This document shows positions 40,166 through 49,380 of a stretch of 64,000 nt of DNA, one piece after another. This DNA comes from Lachnospiraceae bacterium (lineage in GTDB: Bacteria > Bacillota > Clostridia > Lachnospirales > Lachnospiraceae). A program made the position numbers and the translations under genes. Positions within the stretch are counted from its first letter, which is position 1, and the number at the start of each line of letters is the position of its first letter. The stretch is from assembly GCA_022793375.1 (NCBI GenBank), contig JAAWCS010000077.1, positions 1 to 64,000 on the forward strand, read 5' to 3'. A model generated the notes under the pieces. The model was not told where the DNA came from, did no database searches, and worked only from the letters and a program-made list of their open reading frames with translations.

Positions 40166-41495
40166 ATGCTGCTCCCTCCTATCATGGGGATCGCCCCAAA
40201 CCTGCCGCACAGATATGCTTTCAGCGTATCCTGCCCCTCTCTGATTTCAAAATCAGAAAATGGCCTTAAAATGGACTCACCCCGTCCATTTTTCTCAATG
40301 AACCAAATCTCATCTTGCCGAACGCTATGGAGATTTATCAGATTTATATCATGTGCGGTAAAAAGGATCTGACTGCCCCCATTACAGGCCGTACTCGCAA
40401 ATTCCGCGAGCAAAAATTGAGACAGCTTCGTGTGCAGGCTCCGATCGATCTCGTCCACCAAATAAACCGTTTCGTTCTTTCCGATTGCAAACAACATCGG
40501 AAGCAAATCCAGCAGTCTCTGTGTTCCATCCGACTCTTCGTCTATATTAAACCGAACGACTCTTCCATTCAATTTATGTGTAAGTTTAAGCTGGATCAGC
40601 ATTGTCCGTTTTTTCTTGTTTTCCCCAAAAATAAAATACTTTCCTGCCAGATTAACAATTCCGTTTTTGATCTCCTCGATCTCTTCAACAAGCGCCCTGG
40701 GCAAATCTATTTTAGCCGCAATTTCATGGAAATCAATCTCATCGCTGGCCACCGATACTTCAAAAACTCCCGTATCCATCCGTTCCAGCATTCTCCCGAT
40801 ATAGGTCCGCAATTCTTCATCTGCTTTCATACGGACTGGCAAAGCCCGTACTTTTGTTCCCGGAAAAATAACCTGTATACTCCGAAACCACTCGACAATT
40901 TTTTCTGCTTTTTTTATCCCGTTCTCCTGAAGTTTGGAAAGAAAGAGCTGATTTCTCTGGTTTTCCTGGATACTCTCTTTTAGCACCTCCGCCAACGCCC
41001 GTTCCTTGGACTTTTTTCTGCAAACCTTGATTCAATTTCAATCTCGGTTTTTCCTTCTTCATCCGTGACACGAGAAAATAAAGGCACAAACTCTTTTTCC
41101 GTCAACTGCATCAGCCATTCCTCATAGACCTGGCGCCGATCCAGTGAAAAGCCATACTCGTAGACCTCTTCCTCTATATAAAACATAAACTGAAACGAAG
41201 AAATTCCTTTCAGTTCCTCAATTTCTCCGCGAAACTGCTCAATCCCCGTCCCTTTTCCGCTCTTCTGTCCATTTACTATATAACCTCGCGCAAAGTCAAC
41301 GGATTCAATGAAAGATGTTTTTCCGGACGCATTCGGGCCAAAAAAGCCGCCTCGATGCAGCACCTTCCATTCGCCGGCTTTTGTTGTAATTGTCTTTAAA
41401 AACCGCTCATCCGTATTTTTCTCAGCCGGAAACATACTAAATTCAACCGGATGCCCGATTGATTTAAAATTGCTTACAATATATCTTAAAAGCAC
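40153..41495 (-). pseudogene. RloA/AbiLi-like ATPase, frameshifted at an A6 tract
   Basis: One AAA_15/AAA_21 ATPase is split over two frames. The first part (from GTG 41495, VLLRYIVSNFKSIG; GGAGGG upstream) has Walker A GPNASGKTSF. The second, after about 41012, has SDGTQRLLDLLPML, Walker B VYLVDEIDRSLH and LFTAHDINL. Adding one A to the A6 run at 41012-41017 (minus strand) rejoins them as AEKKSKERALAEVLKES. The run AAAAAAG also allows -1 ribosomal or polymerase slippage, so the gene may be phase-variable, programmed or simply broken. A sequencing error is possible. Confidence 0.8.
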
Positions 41496-41590
41496 TTCTG
41501 TCCCTCCTTCTACGCGATTGCTGTCCGGGAAGCCTTGCCCGTCCGGGGCTTTCATAGTAGATTATACCACATGAAAGAACATTTACAACA

Positions 41591-41618
41591 TAAAAAGAGA
41601 CGGGATACTTCCCGCTCT
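41591..41618 (-). terminator. Terminator of the cobalamin-riboswitch operon
   Basis: On the minus strand AGAGCGGGA-AGTA-TCCCGTCTCT (one bulged T) is followed by TTTTTATG, 22 bp after the S-component stop. Confidence 0.7.
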
Positions 41619-41639
41619 GGCAATCTCTCGACCAAACCT

Positions 41640-42134
41640 TCATTCCCCCATCATCCCCCGCGCCGCCCCAAGCGCCCGCACGAGCGGCCCGTACAGCACA
41701 AGCGTGGTCGCAAAATTCCCGGCGCAGTGGAGCAAATCAAACAAAAGCCCCGAGGTCCAGGACGCCAGCGCTGCCCCCGGCCCGCCCGCAATCAGATACG
41801 GAATCGTACACAATGCGCCAAAACTCAGCCCATAAAACCCGGCCACCGCCGCCCACACAAGCGCCGAGGTATTGCGCCGCAAAACCCGCGCCGTCCCGTA
41901 CAGCACCGCCCACACATACAGGTACATCATCCACCAGAGCCCAAATCCGTATGTGACCCCCTCCAGCAGGACAAACACATAGATCGGCAGAAGCGCCCGG
42001 CGGCCAAACACCACCGTATAGGCGATCACCAGCACCGAAACCACTTCGATGTTCGGCAAAAAGGCAAGCGCCGTCTGCCCCACATAAAGAAGGGCTCCCA
42101 AAAGAGCCAGGAGCGTAAGCTCCCCGGCTCTCAT
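41640..42134 (-). CDS. ECF transporter S component (probable corrinoid uptake)
   Basis: A small polytopic S component of 164 aa with about six membrane helices (LTLLALLGALLYVGQ, LPNIEVVSVLVIAYTVVFG, LLPIYVFVLLEGVTYGFG). S components bind a vitamin and use a shared ECF module, encoded elsewhere. I choose MRAGELTLL with AAGGGG upstream; the track's ATG at 42212 would add 26 polar residues and remains possible. It follows the DUF4430 gene under a cobalamin riboswitch, so a cobalamin or precursor substrate is likely. Confidence 0.78.
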   Translation of the reverse strand: MRAGELTLLALLGALLYVGQTALAFLPNIEVVSVLVIAYTVVFGRRALLPIYVFVLLEGVTYGFGLWWMMYLYVWAVLYGTARVLRRNTSALVWAAVAGFYGLSFGALCTIPYLIAGGPGAALASWTSGLLFDLLHCAGNFATTLVLYGPLVRALGAARGMMGE

Positions 42135-42215
42135 AGTCAGCCCCTTCTCTTTTGTCCGGCAGTCCCTCCTGCCGGGCGTTTCTTCCGTATGGCCGGAACG
42201 TTTTTTTTCCATGGC

Positions 42216-42617
42216 TTAATAACCTGTCGTCAGCGTGATCTCAAAATGGTCCCCGTCAGCCACCGGCGTCGTGTCCACCCCGGTATTTACCTGCCCGCCG
42301 TCCTGCGTAAAGCACCACCACTCCTGCTTTGCATCGTCCGCCGTATAGCCGTCCACCGTCTTGACAAACATCCCATACTCCGAATCCTCCCCGGCGATCA
42401 GTCCCGCCGGTTCCAGCACATTGCGCAGATATTCCTCGTCGGTGTCATACTCGTACTCCTTCGACGCCCCATCCGCATGGACCACCTCAACGACAATGTG
42501 CTTGTCTCCTTTACTCACCGCCGGCCGTGTAAACACATACACGCCCCCCAGAATCAAGACTGCCGCAACCAGTGCGGCTACCGCAAGCAGCGCCTTTTTG
42601 TTCCCTTTTTGTTCCAT
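42216..42617 (-). CDS. Membrane-anchored DUF4430 protein, cobalamin-regulated
   Basis: A 133-aa protein with an N-terminal anchor (ALLAVAALVAAVLILGGVYV) and one external DUF4430 domain (EYLRNVLEPAGLIAGEDSEYG, WWCFTQDGGQVNTGVDTTPVADGDHFEITLTTGY). This domain resembles the C-terminal domain of transcobalamin/intrinsic factor, so corrinoid capture is a reasonable role. I start at MEQKGNKK (GAGGA upstream); the track's longer version covers the riboswitch. First gene of the riboswitch operon. Confidence 0.85.
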   Translation of the reverse strand: MEQKGNKKALLAVAALVAAVLILGGVYVFTRPAVSKGDKHIVVEVVHADGASKEYEYDTDEEYLRNVLEPAGLIAGEDSEYGMFVKTVDGYTADDAKQEWWCFTQDGGQVNTGVDTTPVADGDHFEITLTTGY

Positions 42618-42738
42618 CTCTGTCCTCTTTTCCGCCCTTTGGCTGTTTTGGTCACCACTTTTTCGGAATCCCGGCTCATGGATCGACAGGACAGCCGCCA
42701 GGCAGGAACACCTGCCGGCCCGCATCGCCCGTACAAAG

Positions 42739-42771
42739 AAAAAAGCCCGCTGCCAAAAAAGTGCAGAGGGC
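42739..42771 (-). terminator. Riboswitch expression-platform terminator
   Basis: On the minus strand GCCCTCTGC pairs with GCAGCGGGC (one T.G wobble) and is followed by TTTTTT. It lies between the cobalamin aptamer and the DUF4430 gene. Confidence 0.8.
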
Positions 42772-42810
42772 CCCCATCCTACAAATCCCAAATCCGCGTG
42801 GTATTGTATT

Positions 42811-42986
42811 ATGAACATCAGGCAGGTCTTCTGGCTCAAAGATCACAGCCGGCCGCCGCCTTCCCGGTTTCCCAGTGGCATAAATGGCGGCCCGCTCCCT
42901 TTACACAGCGACGGGTTCGCACAGGATTTCCACCTGTTTCCCTTTTAATCCCGGGCCGTTTGCATATCTCCCGGGAACCTGTTGCC
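42811..42986 (-). promoter_or_regulatory. Cobalamin riboswitch
   Basis: The minus strand carries the conserved core blocks of the cobalamin aptamer: GGGAAACAGGTGGAAATCCT, then AACCCGTCGCTGT, GCCACTGGGAAACCGGGAAG and the closing AGCCAGAAGACCTGCCTGA. It is followed by a rho-independent terminator and the DUF4430-S component operon, which should be repressed when cobalamin is plentiful. Confidence 0.92.
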
Positions 42987-43106
42987 CTTTTCTTTTTTAT
43001 TTGATTGTTTCGGCCGTCTCGCCGGCAAAGCGGCGCTGCCGCCGCATCCTTCTGGCGCCTCTGCCTTACGGCCTGCGCCAATCATCGGACCGCTTCTGCC
43101 GCCCGG

Positions 43107-44288
43107 TCAGCCGGCCGCCGTCGTCTCCGCCGCGCTGCTCTGCGCGCCGTCCTCACCCGCAGCCGTCTCGCCGCCGGCTTCGCTCTGCGCCGGAGCAGTC
43201 GTCTCCTCGCCGGCTCCCTGTGCCGCTGTTGTCTCCTCGCCGGCCGTCGTCTCCTCCGCCGTCGGAATCACAAAAATCGTATCAAAAGGAACGGCTTTCC
43301 ACACTTTTTCATCGACCGTAAACGTCACGGCCTCCTGCCAGGCCGGATACGTCTCGTTAAAGACCTCTGCCTGCCGCTGTGCGATTATGCTTTCACGCCG
43401 CGCATTGGTCGCCGCTTCATCCATCTCCGAATCCAGCACCATCACATACCAGCCTGTCCCATCGACTTTAAACAGCTCGCTCTCGCCTTCCGCAAGCGCC
43501 AGCGCATGCGCGCCCAGCGTTCCCGCATCAAACGTATCGCCGATAAAATACGTCGCGCTCGACGGCGTCAAAGCATACAGGGCCGCCGCATCCGCCAGCG
43601 TACTGCCGCCGCGCACCGCGTCATAAATCTCCTGCGCCATCACCTTAGGCGACGCGGCCTCCTCTCCCTCGGCCTGTGTTTCCTCCGCCGCCTGGCTCTC
43701 GCCCTCGGCCTTTTCCGCCACCAGCACATACGAAGCGCCCACACAGCGCGCCTCCTCGTCCGATACATTTGTATCAGCCGCCGCTACGACCGCCTCCCAC
43801 ACACGGTTTGCCAGCGCATTCTTTGTCATAATCTCAACCATGCGCTCACGGTCCATGTTAATCCGCTCTAAAAGCGCGGGGTCTGACTGCTCCAGACTGC
43901 TGTCGATCGTCTCCTCCACCTTTGCCAGATCCGCTTCGCTCAGGCTGACTCCCAGCTCGTCGGCATGGCTGCAGAGAATGTATGTCTGCCGCAGCGTCGC
44001 CAGCACGCTCTCGCGCATATCGTCGGCCATCGTCACGCCCGTCGATACCTCCATGTTCCAGATATCGCTCGTGCCGTACATATACGAATACATCATCTCA
44101 TAATAATACTGATCCGAACGCAGATAAAAATTCGCTTCGTCCAGATAAATCGTCTCCTCGCCCACGGTCGCTACCGGCGTCGTCGCGTAAGCCTCCGGCT
44201 TTACCGCGCTGCCGCAGCCCGCCAGCAGCGACACCGCCAGCACAAAAACGGCTGCCGCCGCCCACATCTTTTTGCAAAATCTTTTCAT
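43107..44288 (-). CDS. SurA/PrsA-like foldase lipoprotein
   Basis: A 393-aa secreted lipoprotein (lipobox LLAGC at about residues 22-26) with an N-terminal SurA-like helical chaperone part, a PPIase-like middle (SYVLVAEKAEGE to EGESELFKVDGTGWYVMVLDS) and a long Ala/Glu/Thr-rich tail (ETTAGEETTAAQGAGEE). The tail is low-complexity and probably extracellular. It assists folding of exported proteins. GGAGGAA before the ATG. It is the last gene after mfd, 154 bp downstream, and is perhaps separately expressed. Confidence 0.8.
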   Translation of the reverse strand: MKRFCKKMWAAAAVFVLAVSLLAGCGSAVKPEAYATTPVATVGEETIYLDEANFYLRSDQYYYEMMYSYMYGTSDIWNMEVSTGVTMADDMRESVLATLRQTYILCSHADELGVSLSEADLAKVEETIDSSLEQSDPALLERINMDRERMVEIMTKNALANRVWEAVVAAADTNVSDEEARCVGASYVLVAEKAEGESQAAEETQAEGEEAASPKVMAQEIYDAVRGGSTLADAAALYALTPSSATYFIGDTFDAGTLGAHALALAEGESELFKVDGTGWYVMVLDSEMDEAATNARRESIIAQRQAEVFNETYPAWQEAVTFTVDEKVWKAVPFDTIFVIPTAEETTAGEETTAAQGAGEETTAPAQSEAGGETAAGEDGAQSSAAETTAAG

Positions 44289-44442
44289 CGTATTCCTCCA
44301 TCCGGCGGGCCGTCCCGCTCTCACTCTCTCTGCGTCCTTCTGCCCCGGACAGGCAGAGACAGACGCCGATTGACCGCCGCGCCCGCCTTTTTGCCGCAGG
44401 CGTAAAAATCCCGGCAATCGGCTCTATTATAGTACGTTTCCC

Positions 44443-47400
44443 TCATTCTAGCAACATTTTTATATCAATTAACAGTTTTTTCACGGCCGCCAGCAGCGCG
44501 TCCTGCTCAAAAACCGCGCTTCCCCGCGGTTTCAGCAAGAAGAACGGCGCCTCTCCGCCCGTCACCCGCAGACTCCCGCCATATGTCTCAATCAACTGCG
44601 GAATCTTTGCCACCTCCACGCGCGCCTGCGCAAACATCACTACCTTGATCCCGGTTCGGTCCCCGGAGACGGCCGTCGCTCCCGCCTGGTGCGCCATGGC
44701 GCGGATTTCCGCGATTTTTAAGAGGTTTATCACCGCTCCCGGCAGATCGCCGAAACGGTCCAGAAGTTCATCCTGCATGTCGCAAAGTTCCTCGTCGTTC
44801 TCAATCGCCGCAATCCGCTTGTAGACATCCAGCTTCTGGCTCTCGCTGCGGATATAAAAGGGCGGAATATACGCATCCATGTCAAAATCAACCGTTGTCT
44901 CAAAATCCGGCGCCTCCAGCGCTTCGCCCTTTAAGACCTGCACCGCTTCGCCCAGCATCTTGCAGTACAGGTCATAGCCCACGGCTTCCATGTGCCCATG
45001 CTGTTCCGCGCCCAGCAGATTGCCCGCGCCCCGCAGTTCCAGGTCGCGCATGGCAATACGGATGCCGCTGCCCAGCTCCGTAAATTCGCGGATCGCGGCC
45101 AGGCGCTTCTCCGCTTCCTCCTTCAGCATCCGCCCGCGCGGATACATCAAAAATGCGTATGCCGTGCGGTTGGAACGCCCCACGCGACCGCGCAGCTGGT
45201 ACAGCTGGGAAAGCCCGTAGCGGTCGGCGTCGTGGATAATGATCGTATTGACATTGGAAATATCCAGCCCTGTCTCGATAATCGTTGTCGAGACCAGCAC
45301 ATCGATATCCCCGTTGACAAAATCGGACATCACCCGCTCCATGTCGCGGGCCGGCATCTGTCCGTGGGCAAACGACACATTCGCCTCCGGCACCAGCGCC
45401 GCAATGCGGTTTGCCAGTTCGTCGATCCCCCGCACCCGGTTAAACACGTAGTAGATCTGTCCGCCGCGCACCAGCTCGCGATTGATCGCTTCCCGCACCA
45501 TCTCCTCGTTGTATTCCATTACATAGGTCTGGATCGGGACGCGGTTCATCGGCGCCTCCTCCAGCACGCTCATGTCGCGGATGCCGATCAGGCTCATGTG
45601 CAGGGTGCGCGGGATCGGCGTCGCGGTCAGCGTCAGCACGTCCACGTTCTCTTTCAGCTGTTTGATCTTCTCCTTGTGCGCCACGCCAAACCGCTGTTCC
45701 TCGTCAATAATCAAAAGCCCCAGATTTTTATAGACCAGATCCTTTGACAGCACCCGGTGCGTGCCGATGACCACATCCACCAGCCCTTTTTGCAGATCGA
45801 CCAGCACTTTCTTCTGCTCGGCCACACTGCGAAACCGGCTCATGAGCTCCACCCGCACCGCATAATTGCCCATGCGCTGGCAAAACGTATTGTAATGCTG
45901 CTGGGCCAAAATCGTCGTCGGCACCAGATACACGACCTGACGCCCCTCCTGTACGGCCTTAAAGGCCGCCCGCAGCGCCACCTCCGTTTTCCCGTAACCT
46001 ACATCGCCGCAGATCAGACGATCCATGATCTTGCTGCTCTCCATATCGTGCTTCACCGCCTCGATCGCCGCCAGCTGGTCCTCCGTCTCCTCATACGGGA
46101 AAAGCTCTTCAAATTCCTTCTGCCACACGGTATCCGGCCCGTACCGAAAGCCCTCCGACTGCTGTCTGGCCGCGTACAGCTTCACCAGGTCGGCCGCAAT
46201 CTCGCGCACCGCCGATTTTACCCGGCTCTTTGTTTTCTTCCACTGCTCGCCGCCCAGACGGTTGAGCTTTGGCCGTCGGCCCTCGGCTCCTGCGTATTTC
46301 TGCACCAGCGACAGCTGTGTCACCGGCAAGTAGAGATTGCCCCCGTCACCGTATTCGATTTTTATATAATCCTTGACGACCCGCTCTACCTCAACTTTTT
46401 CGATGCCCCGGTAAATACCCAGCCCGTGATTCTCATGGACGACATAATCCCCCGGCGATAGCTCGGTAAAGCTCTGGATGCGCTGTCCTTCATACCGTGT
46501 TTTCTTCCGCCGCTTCTTCTGCGCCCGCCCGAAAATCTCCCCCTCGGTAATCACGACGAACTTAATCAGCGGATATTCAAATCCTCGGTGCAGACTTCCG
46601 TATGTCACACAGATTTCTCCCGGCCCCACCGGAGGGTCGCCGGCCATGTTTGACTCGTCTCCCTCTTTGCCGCCTTCCGGCCCTCCGGCCGCTTCTTCCC
46701 GGACGCCGTCTCCGCCGGCCCCCTCTGCCTGCTCCCCACGGCAGTATGCGCGCAGGTCATAATCCCGCAAGTCGTTTGCCAGCCGTGACACCCGCGTGCG
46801 CGAAGCGCACAAAAGCACCACCCGGTATCCGTTTCGTTTCCACGACTGCAAATCCTCAAGCAGCATGTCAAAATTATTTTGATACGAACCGGTACTGCGC
46901 ACGGAAAATGAAAACCGCCTTCTCACAGCCACCTCCCGCACCGCCTGATCCAGCGCCGACAAGCACAGCGTCCGTCCCCGCTCCAGGGCCGCAAAAATCA
47001 CCTCCGGCGAAAACAGGTCCATCCTCTCTTCGTCCGTTACCCCTTTTTCCAGGCGATTGACCATGCTCTCGCGAAATTCCTCCTCCGTCACCCGTGCTTT
47101 TTCCGCCAGGCGGGCCGGCTCATCCAGATAGATATCGGTATCGTCCGCCGGGAAGTAATCGAGAAACGACACGGTCCCGTCCAGACTCGTAATGCTGTCC
47201 GAAGCCGGATAAATCGTCACCTGCTCCCGGTTCTCCACCGACCGCTGGCTCTCCGTGTCAAAACTGCGGATCGAATCGATCTCGTCGCCAAACAGCTCCA
47301 GCCGCACCGGCAGTTCCTCTGTCAGCGGATACACATCTACAATTCCCCCGCGGATCGAAAACTGCCCCGCGTTTTCCACCTGCCCTACACGCTCATACCC

Positions 47401-47970
47401 CATTCGCGTTAAGCCGCCGGCCAAAAGGCCGCTGTTTATCTCCTGCCCGCTTTCTAACGTCAGGCATCCTGCCGACAACGCGGCCAGCGGCTGCAGATGG
47501 TCCATCAGCCCGTCGATCGTCGTCACCACCGTCACCGAAGCGGCCGGCGTCGCAGTCGGCCCGCCGGACGCTTTCTGCTGCGGTCCCAAAGCTCCCTTTG
47601 CCGCCCCGTCAAGCGCCGCCCGTCTTTCCTCATACTCTGCCAGACGCCGCACTACGCCAAGCCGCGCCCGCGCCGTCACGCTGCCCTGTACATCCGCCGC
47701 GTAAAACAGCATATCCTTCGCCGGATAGAGACACACGCCCCCGACAAAAAGTGCCAGATCTTCCGCCAGTTCCTTGGCCCGCTTCTCGCTGTAAGTCACC
47801 ACCAGATGACAGCCGCAGCCGACCTGCGCCATCAGCGCCCCCAGCAGATGCGCCTTCTGTGACTCCAAACAGCCGCCGGCCTGCAGCGGCCCGCGGTTCT
47901 TGCTCAAATCCGTCCGCAGTTCGTCATACTCTACCAACTCCTGCAGCGGTTCCAAAAATATACGTTTCAT
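44443..47970 (-). CDS. mfd: Transcription-repair coupling factor Mfd
   Basis: An 1175-aa DNA translocase that removes stalled RNA polymerase and recruits UvrA. Seen: the UvrB-like N-terminal region, the RNAP-interaction domain ([20 protein letters not shown]), the RecG-like motor with Walker [25 protein letters not shown] box, and the C-terminal TRCF domain. Two Gly/Glu-rich insertions (around residues 125-150 and 405-450) look like unstructured linkers. It overlaps pth by 4 bp. Confidence 0.96.
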   Translation of the reverse strand: MKRIFLEPLQELVEYDELRTDLSKNRGPLQAGGCLESQKAHLLGALMAQVGCGCHLVVTYSEKRAKELAEDLALFVGGVCLYPAKDMLFYAADVQGSVTARARLGVVRRLAEYEERRAALDGAAKGALGPQQKASGGPTATPAASVTVVTTIDGLMDHLQPLAALSAGCLTLESGQEINSGLLAGGLTRMGYERVGQVENAGQFSIRGGIVDVYPLTEELPVRLELFGDEIDSIRSFDTESQRSVENREQVTIYPASDSITSLDGTVSFLDYFPADDTDIYLDEPARLAEKARVTEEEFRESMVNRLEKGVTDEERMDLFSPEVIFAALERGRTLCLSALDQAVREVAVRRRFSFSVRSTGSYQNNFDMLLEDLQSWKRNGYRVVLLCASRTRVSRLANDLRDYDLRAYCRGEQAEGAGGDGVREEAAGGPEGGKEGDESNMAGDPPVGPGEICVTYGSLHRGFEYPLIKFVVITEGEIFGRAQKKRRKKTRYEGQRIQSFTELSPGDYVVHENHGLGIYRGIEKVEVERVVKDYIKIEYGDGGNLYLPVTQLSLVQKYAGAEGRRPKLNRLGGEQWKKTKSRVKSAVREIAADLVKLYAARQQSEGFRYGPDTVWQKEFEELFPYEETEDQLAAIEAVKHDMESSKIMDRLICGDVGYGKTEVALRAAFKAVQEGRQVVYLVPTTILAQQHYNTFCQRMGNYAVRVELMSRFRSVAEQKKVLVDLQKGLVDVVIGTHRVLSKDLVYKNLGLLIIDEEQRFGVAHKEKIKQLKENVDVLTLTATPIPRTLHMSLIGIRDMSVLEEAPMNRVPIQTYVMEYNEEMVREAINRELVRGGQIYYVFNRVRGIDELANRIAALVPEANVSFAHGQMPARDMERVMSDFVNGDIDVLVSTTIIETGLDISNVNTIIIHDADRYGLSQLYQLRGRVGRSNRTAYAFLMYPRGRMLKEEAEKRLAAIREFTELGSGIRIAMRDLELRGAGNLLGAEQHGHMEAVGYDLYCKMLGEAVQVLKGEALEAPDFETTVDFDMDAYIPPFYIRSESQKLDVYKRIAAIENDEELCDMQDELLDRFGDLPGAVINLLKIAEIRAMAHQAGATAVSGDRTGIKVVMFAQARVEVAKIPQLIETYGGSLRVTGGEAPFFLLKPRGSAVFEQDALLAAVKKLLIDIKMLLE

Positions 47971-48623
47971 GCCCTCTCCCCGGCTGTTTGCCCGCCGTTT
48001 GTCTCCACTTCGGCCTTCTGCCCGACGGCCCCCGGTTCCCCGGCTTGCTGCTTCGGCTTCTTTACCTTATTATATCGGTTCATCGCCGTCTGCACGCCCT
48101 CGGAAATCAGCAGTTCCACGGCTTTTGCCGCCGCTTCTGCCGCCTTCTCAATCTCTTCCTCCTCCGCTTTTGTAAAGCGGCTCAAAACGTAGTCCGCCAA
48201 ATCCATCCGCGGCGGCTTGTCGCCGATGCCGACCCGCACCCGCGGATACGCCTGCGTTCCCAGGTGGGCAATGATGCTCTTCATTCCGTTGTGCCCGCCG
48301 GCGCTGCCCTGCGCCCGCACCCGCACGCTCCCCACCTCCAGGCTGATATCATCGTAAATGACAATGACCTGCTCCGGCTTTAGCTTATAAAAATCAGCCG
48401 CTGCACGAATGCTCTCACCGCTGTTGTTCATGTACGTCTGCGGCTTTAAGAGCAGCACTTTTTCACTGCCCAGGATTCCGCTGCCCGTAAGGCCCAGAAA
48501 CTTGCGCGTTCCCACCTCGCACCCTATCTTTTCCGCCAGACAATCCACGACCCGAAAGCCCGCGTTATGGCGGGTCGTGGCATACTCTTTACCGGGATTG
48601 CCCAGGCCCGCGATCAAATACAT
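47967..48623 (-). CDS. pth: Peptidyl-tRNA hydrolase
   Basis: A 218-aa Pth, which frees tRNA from peptidyl-tRNA. Seen: LIAGLGNPGKEYATTRHNAGF (with the catalytic His), PQTYMNNSGES and the GSAGGHNGMKSI loop. A hydrophilic extension of about 25 residues (KKPKQQAGEPGAVG) is added at the C-terminus. The start overlaps the end of lgt by 35 bp; the stop overlaps mfd. Confidence 0.95.
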   Translation of the reverse strand: MYLIAGLGNPGKEYATTRHNAGFRVVDCLAEKIGCEVGTRKFLGLTGSGILGSEKVLLLKPQTYMNNSGESIRAAADFYKLKPEQVIVIYDDISLEVGSVRVRAQGSAGGHNGMKSIIAHLGTQAYPRVRVGIGDKPPRMDLADYVLSRFTKAEEEEIEKAAEAAAKAVELLISEGVQTAMNRYNKVKKPKQQAGEPGAVGQKAEVETNGGQTAGERA

Positions 48624-49380
48624 GGCTGCGCTCCTTTCCCCGCCGTCCGAAAACCACTACCATACACACGCCGACGATTAAAATAAAAAGCGAGATAAAC
48701 TGAGACGTAGACAAACCGCCCACCGCCCCGCGCGGGTCATCCCGCAGAAGTTCGATCAGCGAGCGTCCAATGCTGTAAAAAATCAGATACAGCCCTGCCA
48801 CCTGCCCGTCCGCTTTTACCCGCTTCGCCGCCCACACCAGCACGGCAAAGTGCGCAAAATTCGCCAGACTCGAAATAAGCTGCGTCGGGATCAGCGGCAC
48901 GCCGTTCGGCGCGATCGGCGACTCCGTAAACACAATGCGGAACCAGCCGTCCGTCTGCCGCCCGTAGCAGCACCCGGCCAGCAGGCAGCCCAGCCGGCCA
49001 AATCCCTGCGCCAGCGCCACCGAGGGCATCACCAGGTCAAAATACTTTAGAAAACTCAGCTTTTTGAGCCGGCAGTATAAAAAACCACCTAAAATCCCGC
49101 CCAAAATTCCGCCGTACACCACAAACCCATGCCCGATATCCAGAAGGATCGCCGGGTTCTCCAGAATGCTCGGCAGTTCCACGATCCAGTACAGCACTTT
49201 TGAGCCGATTACTCCGCCCGTCACCCCCCAGATCGCGATGCTGAAAAGGTGGTCGCCGTTCAGCCCCAGCTTAGGCGCGCGCTTCTCGCCCACAAACAAA
49301 GCCGCCGCCACGCCCAGCGCGATCATCAGCCCGTACCCATGCACCACAAAAGGCCCAATTGCAAATAAATCCGGTTTCAT
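48589..49380 (-). CDS. lgt: Prolipoprotein diacylglyceryl transferase
   Basis: A 263-aa seven-helix membrane enzyme that adds diacylglycerol to lipobox cysteines. Seen: the HGYGLMIALGV start with the essential His, FVVYGGILGG, GRLGCLLAGCCYGRQTD (family GRxxNFxNxE-equivalent region in clostridial form), and LYLIFYSIGRSLIELLRDD. It overlaps cca by 4 bp. Its products include the foldase lipoprotein and the peptide-binding protein of this window. Confidence 0.93.
   Translation of the reverse strand: MKPDLFAIGPFVVHGYGLMIALGVAAALFVGEKRAPKLGLNGDHLFSIAIWGVTGGVIGSKVLYWIVELPSILENPAILLDIGHGFVVYGGILGGILGGFLYCRLKKLSFLKYFDLVMPSVALAQGFGRLGCLLAGCCYGRQTDGWFRIVFTESPIAPNGVPLIPTQLISSLANFAHFAVLVWAAKRVKADGQVAGLYLIFYSIGRSLIELLRDDPRGAVGGLSTSQFISLFILIVGVCMVVVFGRRGKERSHVFDRGPGQSR

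Noticed and set aside
41535-43004. 489-aa plus-strand ORF
   Set aside because: It is Arg/Pro/His-rich, antisense to the S component, the DUF4430 gene and the cobalamin riboswitch.
43005-43871. Long plus-strand ORFs opposite the foldase gene
   Set aside because: They are low-complexity shadows of a GC-rich gene with a clear lipobox and foldase layout on the other strand.
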